A stretch of 52,500 nt of DNA from Streptococcus halotolerans (GCF_001598035.1 NZ_CP014835.1:1470001-1522500), one strand, 5' to 3'. Shown: positions 10,591 through 20,954, counted from the stretch's first letter. Program-made: numbers and translations. The notes: generated from the sequence alone by a model not told the origin.

Positions 10591-10947
10591 TTAGAATTTC
10601 AATCCGTTTTCACGAGCTGAATCAGCCAAAGCCTTAACACGTCCGTGATAGAGATATCCACCGCGGTCAAACACCACTTCAGAAATACCTTTAGCTACTG
10701 CACGTTCAGCAACAAGTTTACCGACAACAACAGCTTGCTCGGTTTTAGTACCTTTTGAAACGTCTTTATCAAGAGTTGATGCACTTGCGAGCGTTACACC
10801 CGCTACGTCATCAATTACTTGAGCGTAGATGCCTGTATTAGAACGGAAGATGTTCAAACGTGGGCGATCAGCAGTTCCAGAGAGTTTTCCGCGAACGCGA
10901 CGATGACGTTTTTGGCGGAGTTTGTTTTTATCTGGTTTCGAAATCAC
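10591..10947 (-). CDS. rplR: 50S ribosomal protein L18
   Basis: 118 residues from the GTG at 10945-10947 ([20 protein letters not shown]...). A GTG three codons upstream (10956) also opens the frame, but it overlaps the AGAGGTG ribosome site. The second GTG sits at correct spacing and gives the usual family length. L18 binds 5S rRNA and docks it to the large subunit. The conserved C-terminal [20 protein letters not shown] is present. Confidence 0.93.
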   Translation of the reverse strand: MISKPDKNKLRQKRHRRVRGKLSGTADRPRLNIFRSNTGIYAQVIDDVAGVTLASASTLDKDVSKGTKTEQAVVVGKLVAERAVAKGISEVVFDRGGYLYHGRVKALADSARENGLKF

Positions 10948-11050
10948 AATTTTCACCTCTTAATTTATGATTATTTTATCTTTAATAAAATAGTGACATA
11001 AATGCCGTATCATAAGGAAAATAACTTTCCTCATGATAACAATACATTCA

Positions 11051-11587
11051 TTATTTACCTGTTTTACCTTCTTTACGGCGAACAAATTCACCAACGTAGC
11101 GAATACCTTTACCTTTATATGGTTCTGGTGAACGAAGGCTACGGATGTAAGCAGCTGTTTGACCAACAACTTCTTTATTGATACCTTCAACTACAATTGA
11201 AGTTGGGTTAGCAACTGTGAAAGTAATTCCTTTTGGTGCTTCAACTTCATCTTGGTGAGATTTACCGACTGAAAGAACAAGCTTAGAACCTTGAAGTTGT
11301 GCACGGTAACCAACCCCACGCATTTCAAGTTCTTTTTTGAAACCTTCAGAAACACCAACAACCATGTTGTTCAAGTTAGCACGAGTTGTACCATGGATTG
11401 TTTTCATTTCTTTTGAGTCGTTTGGACGGTGAAGTGTTACTTCAGTTCCTTCAACTTTAATTTCAATGTTTTTGTTGAACTCACGAGTAAGTTCGCCTTT
11501 AGGTCCTTTTACAGTAACAACATTGTCTTTGTTGCTGATTTCAACACCAGCAGGCAATGTGATCACTTTATTACCAATACGTGACAT
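11051..11587 (-). CDS. rplF: 50S ribosomal protein L6
   Basis: 178 residues starting [20 protein letters not shown], two duplicated L6 domains, and the C-terminal signature [21 protein letters not shown]6 lies near the factor-binding site of the 50S subunit. The 188-base gap to rpsH is long for this operon; it contains a small TCTCAAATCTTGAGA inverted repeat and no gene. Confidence 0.98.
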   Translation of the reverse strand: MSRIGNKVITLPAGVEISNKDNVVTVKGPKGELTREFNKNIEIKVEGTEVTLHRPNDSKEMKTIHGTTRANLNNMVVGVSEGFKKELEMRGVGYRAQLQGSKLVLSVGKSHQDEVEAPKGITFTVANPTSIVVEGINKEVVGQTAAYIRSLRSPEPYKGKGIRYVGEFVRRKEGKTGK

Positions 11588-11775
11588 AGTATTTATATTC
11601 TCCTGTTAGATTGTCAAGCCACCTAGTGACTAGTTTTCACGGGGGATAAAATTGATACTCTCAAATCTTGAGACTTGCGTAAGAGCCCTGGGTAATCTAA
11701 AATCGTCAAATCTAATAGAACTATAACTAGCATAGATGTTTTTAATTTACTGACAAAGCTCTTTGTATCTTTATT

Positions 11776-12174
11776 TTACCAAACGTAAGCAAGCACTTCT
11801 CCACCAACGTTCTTTTGACGAGCTTCTTTATCTGTCAAAACACCTTCTGATGTTGAAATAATCGCAATTCCAAGTCCATTAAGAACTTTAGGAACATCTT
11901 CACGTTTTGAGTAAACACGAAGACCTGGTTTTGAGATACGTTTCAAGTTTGTGATAACACGTTCACCGTTTTGTCCATATTTAAGGAAAACACGAATGAT
12001 ACCTTGTTTATCATCTTCGATAATTTCAACGTTTTTTACAAAACCTTCACGTTTAAGGATTTCAGCAATCCCTTTTTTAATATTTGATGCAGGTACTTCA
12101 AGCACTTCGTGTTTCGCTTGGTTTGCGTTACGAATACGTGTCAAAAAGTCTGCAATTGGGTCAGTCATAACCAT
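11776..12174 (-). CDS. rpsH: 30S ribosomal protein S8
   Basis: 132 residues from ATG 12174 ([20 protein letters not shown]...). The frame is open 13 codons further upstream, but AGGAG lies just before this ATG and the family length fits. The C-terminal signature [20 protein letters not shown] is intact. S8 organises the 16S central domain; in other bacteria it also represses spc-type mRNA. It is flanked by two unusually long spacers (11588-11775 and 12175-12360) that hold no ORF I can support. Confidence 0.96.
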   Translation of the reverse strand: MVMTDPIADFLTRIRNANQAKHEVLEVPASNIKKGIAEILKREGFVKNVEIIEDDKQGIIRVFLKYGQNGERVITNLKRISKPGLRVYSKREDVPKVLNGLGIAIISTSEGVLTDKEARQKNVGGEVLAYVW

Positions 12175-12360
12175 TTTTATATTTCTCCTCTTACTAGTAG
12201 TTTGCAAATGCACTTGCTAGTTAATGTATGGGTGATTAAGTCCTAAAAATTAAAGCTGGGGCAAATATCTTAGTGAAAACAATAGACTTTCTAACGTTTT
12301 AAAGAAGTAAGATGACTCCACCATTTTCATACAATTTTTAATGCCCTTAGCGTCATAATT

Positions 12361-12546
12361 TTACCAAGAAGCTTTTGTCACACCAGGAATTTGACCTTTA
12401 TATGCCAATTCACGGAAGCAAACACGGCAAAGTTGGAATTTGCGGTAAACTGAATGTGGGCGTCCACACTTTTCGCAACGAGTGTAAGCTTGCGTAGAGA
12501 ACTTCGCAGGGCGTTTGTTCTTAGCAATCATAGATTTTTTAGCCAA
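12361..12546 (-). CDS. rpsN: 30S ribosomal protein S14, type Z (zinc form)
   Basis: 61 residues. It carries two CxxC pairs, CEKCGRPH and CRVCFREL, that bind zinc, which marks the short S14 type Z rather than the longer zinc-free S14. It ends [11 protein letters not shown], the conserved C-terminus. Located in the 30S head. Lies between rplE and rpsH. Confidence 0.97.
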   Translation of the reverse strand: MAKKSMIAKNKRPAKFSTQAYTRCEKCGRPHSVYRKFQLCRVCFRELAYKGQIPGVTKASW

Positions 12547-12563
12547 TTTATTTACCTCCTAAA

Positions 12564-13106
12564 TTATTTTGCAAAAGGCATACCAAGGCCTTTAAGCAAT
12601 TCGCGACCTTCTTCGTCAGAGTTTGCAGTTGTTACGATTACGATATCCATACCACGAACTTTATCAACATCATCAAAGTTGATTTCTGGGAAGATCAATT
12701 GTTCTTTCACACCGAGTGTGTAGTTACCACGTCCATCAAATGATTTTGTTGGAACACCGTGGAAGTCACGAACACGTGGAAGTGAAACTGAAACCAATTT
12801 ATCAAGGAACTCGTACATGCGTTCGCCACGAAGAGTTACTTTAGCACCGATAGCTACACCTTCACGAAGACGGAAGCCAGCGATTGATTTCTTAGCTTTA
12901 GTAATAAGTGGTTTTTGACCTGAGATAGTTGCCAATTCAGCAGCAGCTTTTTCAAGGTTTTTAGCGTTGTTTACAGCATCACCAACACCCATGTTAAGAA
13001 CGATTTTCTCAACTTTAGGCACAGCCATAACTGATGAATAGTTAAATTTCTCTGTCAATGCAGGAATTACTTCGTTAGTATATTTTTCTTTTAAACGATT
13101 TGCCAT
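12564..13106 (-). CDS. rplE: 50S ribosomal protein L5
   Basis: 180 residues, [20 protein letters not shown]..., with the L5 signature [20 protein letters not shown] and C-terminal [20 protein letters not shown]. It binds 5S rRNA and forms bridge B1b with S13. Good ribosome site, 17 bases before rpsN. Confidence 0.98.
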   Translation of the reverse strand: MANRLKEKYTNEVIPALTEKFNYSSVMAVPKVEKIVLNMGVGDAVNNAKNLEKAAAELATISGQKPLITKAKKSIAGFRLREGVAIGAKVTLRGERMYEFLDKLVSVSLPRVRDFHGVPTKSFDGRGNYTLGVKEQLIFPEINFDDVDKVRGMDIVIVTTANSDEEGRELLKGLGMPFAK

Positions 13107-13130
13107 TTATGCTTCTCCTTTCCTTCGTGA

Positions 13131-13436
13131 TTAATCAAGAACTTCGCCTGATTTTTTGTTGTAACGAACTTTTTTGCCGTCAACAACTTTGTAACCAACA
13201 CGTCCAGCAACACCGTTTTTGTCAAGAACTTGAACATTTGATGCGTGGATTGGTGCTTCAACTTCTACGATAGCACCTTGAGGGTTTTCGTTATTTGGAC
13301 GTTGGTGTTTTTTAACAATTCCAACACCTTCAACAACAACTTTGTTTACTTTCGGAAGTGCTTTAAGAACTACAGCTTCAACGCCTTTGTCCTTACCAGC
13401 AATAACGCGAACTTTGTCGCCTTTTTTTACAAACAT
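13131..13436 (-). CDS. rplX: 50S ribosomal protein L24
   Basis: 101 residues from ATG 13436 ([20 protein letters not shown]...), a KOW-motif protein that starts large-subunit assembly. An 11-codon upstream extension is open, but AGGAG before this ATG and the family length support the shorter form. The 81-base gap to rplN carries two perfect hairpins. Confidence 0.96.
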   Translation of the reverse strand: MFVKKGDKVRVIAGKDKGVEAVVLKALPKVNKVVVEGVGIVKKHQRPNNENPQGAIVEVEAPIHASNVQVLDKNGVAGRVGYKVVDGKKVRYNKKSGEVLD

Positions 13437-13464
13437 TTGAGTTTTTCTCCTATAATTTCTTACG

Positions 13465-13496
13465 CCCAAATGGGCACCCTAGGGAAACCTAGGGGA
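13465..13496 (-). other. Two adjacent hairpins between rplN and rplX
   Basis: GCCCAAATGGGC (13465-13476) and CCCTAGG-GAAA-CCTAGGG (13478-13495) are perfect short inverted repeats side by side in the intercistronic gap. No T tract follows in the transcribed direction. They may mark an mRNA processing or protein-binding site. Confidence 0.5.
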
Positions 13497-13517
13497 CTTA
13501 GTTTGTTTTAGTTAAGA

Positions 13518-13886
13518 TTAAAGTACTTCTGGTGCAAGTGATACAATCTTCATATAGCCACCTTCACGCAATTCACGTGCAACAGGGCCGAAGATACGAG
13601 TTCCGCGAGGCGTTTTATCATCACGGATGATTACTGCCGCATTTTCGTCAAATTTGATGTATGAACCGTCTGGACGGCGTGCACCAGATTTTGTACGAAC
13701 GATAACAGCTTTGACAACATCACCTTTTTTAACAGCTCCACCTGGTGTAGCTTGTTTGACAGAAGCAACGATAACGTCACCGATGTTAGCAAATTTACGT
13801 CCTGAACCACCAAGTACTTTGATAGTCAAGATCTCACGAGCACCGCTATTATCAGCAACTTTCAAGCGAGTTTCTTGTTGAATCAT
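13518..13886 (-). CDS. rplN: 50S ribosomal protein L14
   Basis: 122 residues, [20 protein letters not shown]..., normal length, with the signature [21 protein letters not shown]14 forms bridges B5 and B8 at the subunit interface. Lies between rpsQ and rplX. Confidence 0.98.
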   Translation of the reverse strand: MIQQETRLKVADNSGAREILTIKVLGGSGRKFANIGDVIVASVKQATPGGAVKKGDVVKAVIVRTKSGARRPDGSYIKFDENAAVIIRDDKTPRGTRIFGPVARELREGGYMKIVSLAPEVL

Positions 13887-13910
13887 TTCAATTTTCTCCT
13901 TTTAGTTTGA

Positions 13911-14171
13911 TTAGATAATAACAGCTTCTTCCACAACTTCTACAAGACGGAAGCGTTTTGTAGCTGAGAGTGGACGAGTTTCCATGATACGAACTTTGTC
14001 GCCTTCTTTAGCAACGTTGTTTTCGTCATGTGCTTTGTATTTTTTTGAATAGTTGATACGTTTACCATAGACTGGGTGGTTACGTTTAGTTTCAACTACA
14101 ACAGTGATTGTTTTATCCATCTTGTCTGACACGACACGTCCAACAAGAGTTTTACGTTGATTACGTTCCAT
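13911..14171 (-). CDS. rpsQ: 30S ribosomal protein S17
   Basis: 86 residues, [20 protein letters not shown]..., with the signature [21 protein letters not shown] primary 16S-binding OB-fold protein. It is 26 bases after rpmC and 24 before rplN. Confidence 0.98.
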   Translation of the reverse strand: MERNQRKTLVGRVVSDKMDKTITVVVETKRNHPVYGKRINYSKKYKAHDENNVAKEGDKVRIMETRPLSATKRFRLVEVVEEAVII

Positions 14172-14197
14172 TATAAGATTTCTCCTTTCCCAATCTA

Positions 14198-14404
14198 TTA
14201 TTTAGTTTCAGATTGCACAGTTTTAACACGTGCAATTTGTTTTTTAACTTCGTTCAAACGGGCAGTTTGATCAAGTTGACCTGCTGCAGCTTGGAAACGA
14301 AGATCAAAAAGTTCTTTTTTAAGTTCGCTTTCTTTCTTAGCAAGTTCTTCTTGAGAAAGTCCACGAAGCTCTTTAACAAAATCTTTAATTTCTTGAAGTT
14401 TCAT
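14198..14404 (-). CDS. rpmC: 50S ribosomal protein L29
   Basis: 68 residues, [20 protein letters not shown]..., a two-helix protein with the signature [17 protein letters not shown]. It lies at the polypeptide exit, near the docking site for trigger factor and SRP. Start ATG is 9 bases after rplP. Confidence 0.97.
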   Translation of the reverse strand: MKLQEIKDFVKELRGLSQEELAKKESELKKELFDLRFQAAAGQLDQTARLNEVKKQIARVKTVQSETK

Positions 14405-14413
14405 GTGCTCTCC

Positions 14414-14827
14414 TTATTCTGCTTCACGTTTTACGAATTTTACTTTAACTGGTAATTTGTGGCCAGCAAGACGGAATGCTTCGCGTGCTACTTCTTCAGA
14501 AACACCAGCAATTTCGAACATTACTTTACCACGTTTAACTGGTGATACCCAACCTTCAGGAGCACCTTTACCAGATCCCATACGCACACCGATAGCTTTA
14601 GCAGTGTATGATTTGTGTGGGAAGATTTTAATCCAAACTTTACCACCACGTTTCATGTAACGCGTCATAGCGATACGGGCAGCTTCGATTTGGCGGTTTG
14701 TAATCCATGAGCTTGTAGTAGCTTGGAGACCGTATTCACCAAAGTCTACTTGTTTTCCACCTTTTGCTTCACCGCGCATTTTACCACGGAATTCACGACG
14801 GTGTTTAACACGTTTAGGTACTAACAT
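14414..14827 (-). CDS. rplP: 50S ribosomal protein L16
   Basis: 137 residues, [20 protein letters not shown]..., with the signatures [20 protein letters not shown] and [10 protein letters not shown]16 organises the A-site tRNA region of the 50S subunit. Only 3 bases separate it from rpsC, so translation is probably coupled. Confidence 0.98.
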   Translation of the reverse strand: MLVPKRVKHRREFRGKMRGEAKGGKQVDFGEYGLQATTSSWITNRQIEAARIAMTRYMKRGGKVWIKIFPHKSYTAKAIGVRMGSGKGAPEGWVSPVKRGKVMFEIAGVSEEVAREAFRLAGHKLPVKVKFVKREAE

Positions 14828-14830
14828 TTG

Positions 14831-15484
14831 TTATTTGCCTCCTTTAGTGTTTTTACGAGCTGGAAGAACTTCCCCACGGTAGATCCAAACTTTAACACCT
14901 AGTTTACCGTAAGTAGTATCAGCTTCTTCCCAAGCATAATCGATATCCGCACGAAGTGTGTGAAGTGGAACAGTTCCTTCTGAATAACCTTCAGCACGAG
15001 CGATATCAGCACCGTTCAAACGACCAGATACTTGAGTTTTAATACCTTTTGCACCGGCACGCATTGTACGTTGGATAGCTTGTTTTTGAGCACGACGGAA
15101 AGCAACACGTTGCTCAAGTTGACGAGCAATGTTTTCACCAACAAGGTGAGCATCTAAATCTGGTGATTTGATTTCAATAATGTTGATGTGTACTTGTTTT
15201 CCAGTCAATTTGTTAAGTTGAGCACGAAGAGCGTCAACATTTGATCCACCTTTACCGATAACCATACCTGGTTTAGCAGTGTGAAGTGAAACAATAACTT
15301 TATTTACTGCACGCTCGATTTCAATAGTTGAAACTGAAGCGTCTGCCAATTCTTTGTTGATGAATTTGCGAATTTTAAGATCTTCATGAAGGTAATCCGC
15401 GTATTCTTTTTCAGCATACCATTTCGCATCCCAGTCACGGATGATTCCGACACGCATACCAATTGGATGTACTTTTTGACCCAC
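14831..15484 (-). CDS. rpsC: 30S ribosomal protein S3
   Basis: 217 residues, [20 protein letters not shown]..., with the KH-type motif [19 protein letters not shown] and the C-terminal signature [20 protein letters not shown]. Forms the mRNA entry pore with S4 and S5. 12 bases after rplV. Confidence 0.98.
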   Translation of the reverse strand: MGQKVHPIGMRVGIIRDWDAKWYAEKEYADYLHEDLKIRKFINKELADASVSTIEIERAVNKVIVSLHTAKPGMVIGKGGSNVDALRAQLNKLTGKQVHINIIEIKSPDLDAHLVGENIARQLEQRVAFRRAQKQAIQRTMRAGAKGIKTQVSGRLNGADIARAEGYSEGTVPLHTLRADIDYAWEEADTTYGKLGVKVWIYRGEVLPARKNTKGGK

Positions 15485-15496
15485 GAGTTTACCTCC

Positions 15497-15841
15497 TTAT
15501 TTTTCTGACACAACTACTGTGACATGAGTTGTGCGTTTGTTGATTGGTGAAGCTGATCCTTTCGCACGTGGACGGAAACGTTTCATTGTTGGTCCTTCGT
15601 TTGCGAATGTTTCAGATACTACCAAGTTAGCTTTTTCCAAACCAAAGTTGTTTTCTGCATTAGCAATGGCTGAGTTAAGCGTTTTTTCAATAACACGAGC
15701 CGCTTTGTTTGGAGTGAATTTTAAGATTGCGATTGCATCGGCTACGTTTTTGCCACGGATAGTATCCAAGACAAGACGAGTTTTACGAGGTGAAACACGA
15801 ACTGTACGAGCCATTGCTTTAGCTGAAGTAATTTCTGCCAT
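15497..15841 (-). CDS. rplV: 50S ribosomal protein L22
   Basis: 114 residues, [20 protein letters not shown]..., with the C-terminal hairpin [20 protein letters not shown] that lines the exit tunnel, the region where macrolide-resistance changes arise. The hairpin looks wild-type in length. Confidence 0.98.
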   Translation of the reverse strand: MAEITSAKAMARTVRVSPRKTRLVLDTIRGKNVADAIAILKFTPNKAARVIEKTLNSAIANAENNFGLEKANLVVSETFANEGPTMKRFRPRAKGSASPINKRTTHVTVVVSEK

Positions 15842-15855
15842 AATTAATGTTCTCC

Positions 15856-16134
15856 TTATCTACGTGTTTTCTTGTCGTCTGCAGCGTGACCTTTGTAAGT
15901 ACGAGTTGGTGCGAATTCACCAAGTTTGTGACCTACCATGTCTTCTTGAATGTAAACAGGTACATGCTTACGTCCATCATAAACTGCGATTGTATAACCG
16001 ATGAAACTTGGGAAAATCGTTGAACGACGTGACCAAGTTTTAATTACTTTTTTCTTTTCGTCATTTGCTTGAGCTTCAACTTTTTTCATCAAATGCTCAT
16101 CGACGAAAGGTCCTTTTTTAAGACTACGTCCCAT
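15856..16134 (-). CDS. rpsS: 30S ribosomal protein S19
   Basis: 92 residues, [20 protein letters not shown]..., with the signature [20 protein letters not shown]. Lies in the 30S head beside S13. The 97-base spacer to rplB includes GCCCACTTTAAGGGC, a short hairpin. Confidence 0.98.
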
Positions 16135-16231
16135 TGTGTAGTGTTCTCCTTTAAATGATGTACCACAACGGCTTGCCCACTTTAAGGGCTACCGAGTTGG
16201 CGGATAGTTGAATTAACTTAACTGTTTTAAC

Positions 16232-17065
16232 TTATTTTTCGTTACGACGACGAATGATAAGTTTATCAGATTTTGCTTTCTTGTTACGAGTTTTAAGACC
16301 AAGCGCTGGTTTACCCCATGGAGTAGATGGCGCTTTACGTCCAACTGGTGCTTTACCTTCACCACCACCGTGTGGGTGATCGTTAGGGTTCATTACAGAA
16401 CCACGAACTGTTGGGCGGATACCTTTCCAACGGCTACGTCCTGCTTTACCAATGTTAACAAGAGATTGTTGTTCATTACCTACAGTACCAACTGTCGCGC
16501 GACAAGTTCCAAGAACCATGCGAACTTCACCTGATTGAAGGCGAACAAGAACGTATTTGCCTTCTTGACCAAGCACTTGAGCAGATGATCCAGCTGCACG
16601 GATAAGTTCCGCACCTTTTCCTGGCTTAAGCTCAATGTTGTGGACAAACGTACCAACTGGGATATTAGCAAGTGGAAGAGCGTTTCCGACTTTAATATCT
16701 GCTTCTGGTCCAGAAACAATACGTTGACCTACTTGAAGGCCTTTAGGAGCGATGATGTAAGCTTTAACACCATCAGTGTAGTGTACAAGTGCGATGTTAG
16801 CTGTGCGGTTTGGATCATATTCGATTGTTTTTACAACAGCTTCAACATTATCTTTGTTACGTTTGAAGTCGATCACACGGTAATGACGTTTGTGACCGCC
16901 ACCTTGGTGACGAACAGTGATGCGCCCGTTGTTGTTACGACCAGCTTTGTTTTTAAGAGAAACAAGCAATGATTTCTCAGGAGTGCTTGTTGTGATTTCT
17001 GCAAAATCCAAAGAAGTCATGTTACGACGGCCATTTGTCGTTGGTTTATAAACTTTAATACCCAC
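16232..17065 (-). CDS. rplB: 50S ribosomal protein L2
   Basis: 277 residues, [20 protein letters not shown]..., with the conserved C-terminal segment [20 protein letters not shown]; the His in this loop lies near the peptidyl-transferase centre. Required for subunit association. Between rplW and rpsS. Confidence 0.98.
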   Translation of the reverse strand: MGIKVYKPTTNGRRNMTSLDFAEITTSTPEKSLLVSLKNKAGRNNNGRITVRHQGGGHKRHYRVIDFKRNKDNVEAVVKTIEYDPNRTANIALVHYTDGVKAYIIAPKGLQVGQRIVSGPEADIKVGNALPLANIPVGTFVHNIELKPGKGAELIRAAGSSAQVLGQEGKYVLVRLQSGEVRMVLGTCRATVGTVGNEQQSLVNIGKAGRSRWKGIRPTVRGSVMNPNDHPHGGGEGKAPVGRKAPSTPWGKPALGLKTRNKKAKSDKLIIRRRNEK

Positions 17066-17082
17066 GTTAATTCCTCCTTAGA

Positions 17083-17379
17083 TTATTCAGCTTCAGCTGC
17101 AAACAACTCGATTGCTTTTGAATCAGCTGTAAGAGTGATGATAGCTTTCTTAGTTTTTGAAGTGAAACCTGTGTAACGACCAACACGTTTTTCTTTTGGT
17201 TTAACTGTTACAGTGTTTACACTTGCCACTTTAACACCTTCAAACGCAGCTTCAACAGCTTGTTTGATCAAAAGTTTATGTGCACGTGTATCAACTTCAA
17301 AAGTGTATTTACCTGCTTCAAGATCAAGCATTGATTTTTCAGTAATTACAGGTTTTTTGATTACGTCATACAAATTCAT
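17083..17379 (-). CDS. rplW: 50S ribosomal protein L23
   Basis: 98 residues, [20 protein letters not shown]..., the usual L23 start, with [20 protein letters not shown]. It sits at the tunnel exit and docks trigger factor. Its ATG overlaps the rplD stop by one base (TAATG), a translational-coupling arrangement. Confidence 0.98.
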   Translation of the reverse strand: MNLYDVIKKPVITEKSMLDLEAGKYTFEVDTRAHKLLIKQAVEAAFEGVKVASVNTVTVKPKEKRVGRYTGFTSKTKKAIITLTADSKAIELFAAEAE

Positions 17380-18002
17380 TATGCAAGAACCTCCTCGATT
17401 GTAGAGATTGCTTCTTTAGTAACAAGAAGTTTGTCTGCGTTTACGATATCAAGAACACTTGCAGTTGTTGCAGTTGCAACTTTAACGTTTTTAAGGTTAC
17501 GAGCTGAAAGTTCAGCAAATTTGTTTCCTTCTTCAACGATAACAAGTACTTTTGAGTCGATGCTAAGTGCTGAAAGAATCTTAGCGAATTCAGCAGTTTT
17601 TGGAGCTGCAAATGAAAGAGCTTCAACAGCTACAATTTTTTCGTCAGCTACTTTAGATGAAAGAACTGATTTCAAGGCAAGGCGACGAACTTTTTGTGGA
17701 AGTTTGTATCCGTATGAGCGAGGAGTTGGTCCGAAGACAACACCACCACCACGCCATTGTGGTGAACGGATAGAACCTTGACGAGCACGTCCAGTTCCTT
17801 TTTGGCGCCATGGTTTGCGTCCGCCACCTGATACTGCTGAACGGTTTTTAACCGCGTGAGTACCCTGACGAAGGCTAGCACGTTGGCTGATAACAACATC
17901 AAAGACAACTGATTCATTTGGTTCGATACCAAAGATTGCGTCGTTAAGTTCTACTGAACTAACTTCTTTACCAGTTTGGTCAAATAATTTAACGTTTGCC
18001 AT
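17379..18002 (-). CDS. rplD: 50S ribosomal protein L4
   Basis: 207 residues, [20 protein letters not shown]..., with the tunnel-lining loop [20 protein letters not shown]. In enterobacteria L4 also represses the S10 operon; whether it does here is unknown. 23 bases after rplC. Confidence 0.98.
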   Translation of the reverse strand: MANVKLFDQTGKEVSSVELNDAIFGIEPNESVVFDVVISQRASLRQGTHAVKNRSAVSGGGRKPWRQKGTGRARQGSIRSPQWRGGGVVFGPTPRSYGYKLPQKVRRLALKSVLSSKVADEKIVAVEALSFAAPKTAEFAKILSALSIDSKVLVIVEEGNKFAELSARNLKNVKVATATTASVLDIVNADKLLVTKEAISTIEEVLA

Positions 18003-18025
18003 TTTAACTGTGTTCTCCTTTCTTA

Positions 18026-18652
18026 TTATTTAGCAGCTTTTACTGCTGATTTGATAGTGATAAGAGATTTCTTAGCACCTGGTACGTTACCTTTGATAAG
18101 GATAACGTTTTTCTCTGGAACAACTTGAACGATTTCAAGGTTTTGAATCGTCACACGGTTGCCACCCATACGTCCTGCCAAACGTTTGTTTTTGAAAACG
18201 CGGTTAGGCGCAACAGGTCCCATTGAACCTGGACGACGATGGTAACGAGAACCGTGAGCCATAGGACCACGTGATTGACCATGACGTTTGATAACACCTT
18301 GGAAACCTTTCCCTTTAGTTGTACCAGTGACATCAACAACATCTCCAGCTTCGAATGTATCTACAGTAATTTCTGAACCAACTTCTAAGCCTTCAATGTT
18401 TTTGAATTCACGAATGAAGCGCTTAGGAGCCGTGTTAGCTTTTGCTACGTGACCTTTGGCAGGTTTGTTACTCAACACTTCGCGTTTGTCGTCAAAACCA
18501 ACTTGAACTGCTTCGTAACCGTCTGTTTCAACAGTTTTCACTTGAAGCACAACGTTTGGAGTTGCTTCGATGACAGTAACAGGGATAAATTCACCTGATT
18601 CAGTGAAGATTTGAGTCATTCCCACTTTTTTCCCTAAGATTCCTTTTGTCAT
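18026..18652 (-). CDS. rplC: 50S ribosomal protein L3
   Basis: 208 residues, [20 protein letters not shown]..., with the L3 signature [20 protein letters not shown] and the loop [20 protein letters not shown] that reaches the peptidyl-transferase centre. It is separated from rpsJ by 225 bases containing hairpin repeats. Confidence 0.98.
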   Translation of the reverse strand: MTKGILGKKVGMTQIFTESGEFIPVTVIEATPNVVLQVKTVETDGYEAVQVGFDDKREVLSNKPAKGHVAKANTAPKRFIREFKNIEGLEVGSEITVDTFEAGDVVDVTGTTKGKGFQGVIKRHGQSRGPMAHGSRYHRRPGSMGPVAPNRVFKNKRLAGRMGGNRVTIQNLEIVQVVPEKNVILIKGNVPGAKKSLITIKSAVKAAK

Positions 18653-18690
18653 GAGAAAATATTTCCTTTTCTTATTTTTAGTTATTTTAA

Positions 18691-18773
18691 AAAGTTTTTA
18701 GTGAGCGTTTTTCGTGCTCAAAAAAGTTTTTAACGAGCGTTTTTTGTGCTCAAGTTAAGATGCTTAAGGCATC
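18691..18773 (-). repeat. Tandem hairpin repeat plus third hairpin in the rpsJ-rplC gap
   Basis: Two near-identical units of about 31 bases start at 18691 and 18723 (AAAGTTTTTAGTGAGCGTTT and AAAGTTTTTAACGAGCGTTT). Each contains a GAGC/GCTC stem around a T-rich loop. Next to them GATGC-TTAAG-GCATC (18759-18773) forms a third stem. On the mRNA the three stem-loops follow rpsJ in a row. No coding frame crosses them. Confidence 0.7.
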
Positions 18774-18877
18774 AACCTCACTGTAAAATAGGAAATCTGA
18801 TGAAAAAACTTTTATTTCTACAAAGATTTATCCCTTTTACACAAAGTTTAGCCTATGCCCAATTAGATGAAATCCTA

Positions 18878-19186
18878 TTACAGTTTGATTTCTACGTTAA
18901 CACCACTTGGAAGATCCAACTTCATCAAAGCATCAACAGTCTTTTGAGTTGGGTTCACAATATCAATAAGACGTTTGTGAGTACGCATTTCAAATTGTTC
19001 GCGAGAATCTTTGTATTTGTGAGTCGCACGAATAATTGTGTAAAGACTACGTTCTGTTGGAAGTGGAACTGGTCCAGCTACAGTAGCACCTGTACGTGTC
19101 GCAGTTTCAACGATTTTTTCTGCCGCTGTATCAAGTGTACGATGTTCGTATGCTTTCAAACGGATACGGATTTTTTTGTTTGCCAT
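18878..19186 (-). CDS. rpsJ: 30S ribosomal protein S10
   Basis: 102 residues, [20 protein letters not shown]..., with the signature [20 protein letters not shown]. First gene of the superoperon; binds the 30S head and is also NusE in antitermination. AAGGAG precedes the ATG. The leader of about 130 bases from the promoter at 19324 contains a GTTGCG/CGCAAC inverted repeat (19247-19279). Confidence 0.98.
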
Positions 19187-19323
19187 CTTTTTCTCCTTTG
19201 CGTCTATTTAAAATAATAGGCTAGCTCCTCAAGAAAACCAACACTTGTTGCGTGGCAATGCAACCGAGCGTGTCGCAACCTCTTGTATCATAGCTAAAGC
19301 TGCTTTGTTTACAGCACCATAAT

Positions 19324-19352
19324 ATCATAACAGAATCAGATACAGGTTGCAA
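19324..19352 (-). promoter_or_regulatory. Promoter of the S10-spc-alpha superoperon
   Basis: TTGCAA (19347-19352), exactly 17 bases, then TATGAT (19324-19329) on the minus strand, about 140 bases before rpsJ. The left end of an IS30 relic starts only about 50 bases upstream of the -35 box. Confidence 0.8.
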
Positions 19353-20358
19353 GAGATTTGAGACATTTTTTCAAATTTCTTTTGCAACTTACTTTTTTAA
19401 AGTTCTAAAATGAAGTTAGCTACCTGAATATCAAAAAAACATCTCAAAGAGATATAATGATAATCTACCACAATAACCATTAGAAAGTCCCTAAGGTGAC
19501 AAACTATTAGACACCAAAAGGAAAAGCTGAATGTCGTCTCATCGAACATTGGAAGTCAGAAGAAAAGGCTCCGCCATCGGAAAATACCAGGCTTACCTGA
19601 AAAAGTCTCACAAACAATCAACAAGGAAATCAAACATGTCGTGTCAGACAACAAGCTCGTAAAGGGAAATTCGAAATGGTCTATCATGCTGACTAGGCAC
19701 AGGATGATTATGACGCTAATCAAACTAAATCTTTTTCCCCTCTAACCGTGACCAAGAGATTGAAAGACCGAATTATATACTACTGGATACAGAAATATTC
19801 GATCGTAATGATGGTTAAAGCTAAAGGAATACAATCACCTATTTCGACCATTTACTACTGGATACAGTACGGATACTTCGACACTGCCCCAGGTGAAATG
19901 CTTTACCTGAGTAAAGCAAAGACATAGAGGACGTAAGCTATTTCAAATGTCGAGGCTGCTGGAAAGTCTATTAACGAGCAACCAGAAGACATCAAGCAAT
20001 GTTTGAGGGCTGGAGATTATAAAATGGATGCTGTACTTGGAACACGCGCGAAGAACCTCTGTCTACTAACTTTAAGAGAGCATAAAACAAGCGATAAAAC
20101 AGTCAGACTAATTCCTAGGACATCGATTCGTTAATCAAGCTCTATCAGAGCACCCTATCAAATCAATTACACAGATAAGAGAACTGAGTTCAGGCGCTTA
20201 TCTGATGTATTTGACGCTGAACTTATTTACTATGCTACCCTAATGCTTCTTGGGAACGCGGAACAAATGAAAAACACAACCGACTCATCAGCCGCTGACT
20301 GCCAAAAGTTATCCTAAAGGGGATCCAGCAACAGATTGTATTTATTGAAAATGACTTA

Positions 20359-20850
20359 TACTCAACCAAAATCAAAAAACAACTTATAATAGGACTATGA
20401 AACTATCGACAACACAAATCAATGAATTAAAAACTTACTTGAAAGATCAAGCGTTCTCACAATTCCATAGACGCCTTCAAGTGGTGCTATTTAAGGCAGA
20501 AGGTCTCACTTATAAAGAAATCACCACTCTTATTGGCTTTTCAAAGTATGCTATTTGGAGCTTAACGCGCAAATACGAAGCGGAAGGCATTTCAGCTCTC
20601 CTTAAAAAAACACGTGGTGGTCGACATCACCAGTATCTGACTCATGAGGAAGAGGAAGCTTTTTTAAACGAGCAGCTAACAGCGTCATTAACTGGTGAAT
20701 TCGTGACAATCAACTCTCTTTATCAAGCTTATCAAGAGCGTGTTGGGAAACAGGCTACAAGAAGTGATTCAAGGATTAGAACGGTCAATTTTAAAAAATA
20801 TCGTCAACAGACAATGGTTACAGAAAGTTAGTTTTTGATTTTGGTTGAGT
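20359..20850 (+). mobile_element. IS630-type element, internally deleted (copy 2)
   Basis: Inverted ends TACTCAACCAAAATCAAAAA (left) and the same sequence in reverse at the right (20831-20850). It interrupts the IS30 transposase between FIEND and NNYPKR, with TTA on both sides. At 0.49 kb it keeps both ends but lacks the middle and catalytic part of its transposase, complementary to the deletion in copy 1. Confidence 0.85.
20397..20831 (+). pseudogene. IS630-family transposase, N-terminal part only
   Basis: 144 codons. Residues 1-120 form a winged-helix DNA-binding region (EGLTYKEITTLIGFSKYAIW, then a KTRGGR basic segment) typical of IS630 N-termini. After QERVGK the frame joins the last 75 bases of the gene out of frame (ATRSDSRIRTVNFKKYRQQT), so the DDE domain is absent. 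It might still bind the element ends. No catalytic function is expected. Confidence 0.8.
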
Positions 20851-20954
20851 GTTAAATAACTATCCGAAAAGACGCTTGAAGACTTATCTCCTAACCACTT
20901 TTTAACAAGTGGCTAACTTAGTGTTAACATTTAGCGTAACCTACTTTTTCCTTC

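Larger units (their letters stand above)
19401..20929 (+). pseudogene. IS30-family element, decayed, with nested IS630-type insertion
   Basis: The two ends share AAGTTAGC-T/C-AC-C/T-TG (left at about 19413, right as reverse complement near 20906-20929). Between them a plus-strand transposase is readable only in pieces across stops and frameshifts: an N-terminal part (about 19500-19700), ISTIYYWIQYGYFDTAPGEM (about 19845-19905), AGKSINEQPEDIKQCLRAGD (about 19959-20020), and KGIQQQIVFIEND (about 20318-20355). The C-terminal NNYPKRRLK resumes after the nested element at about 20856. This order and wording match IS30-type transposases. Dead. Confidence 0.8.

Noticed and set aside
10960..11190. 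Minus-strand 76-codon frame overlapping the 3' end of rplF
   Set aside because: Alternative frame of rplF and its downstream gap; no ribosome site or family.
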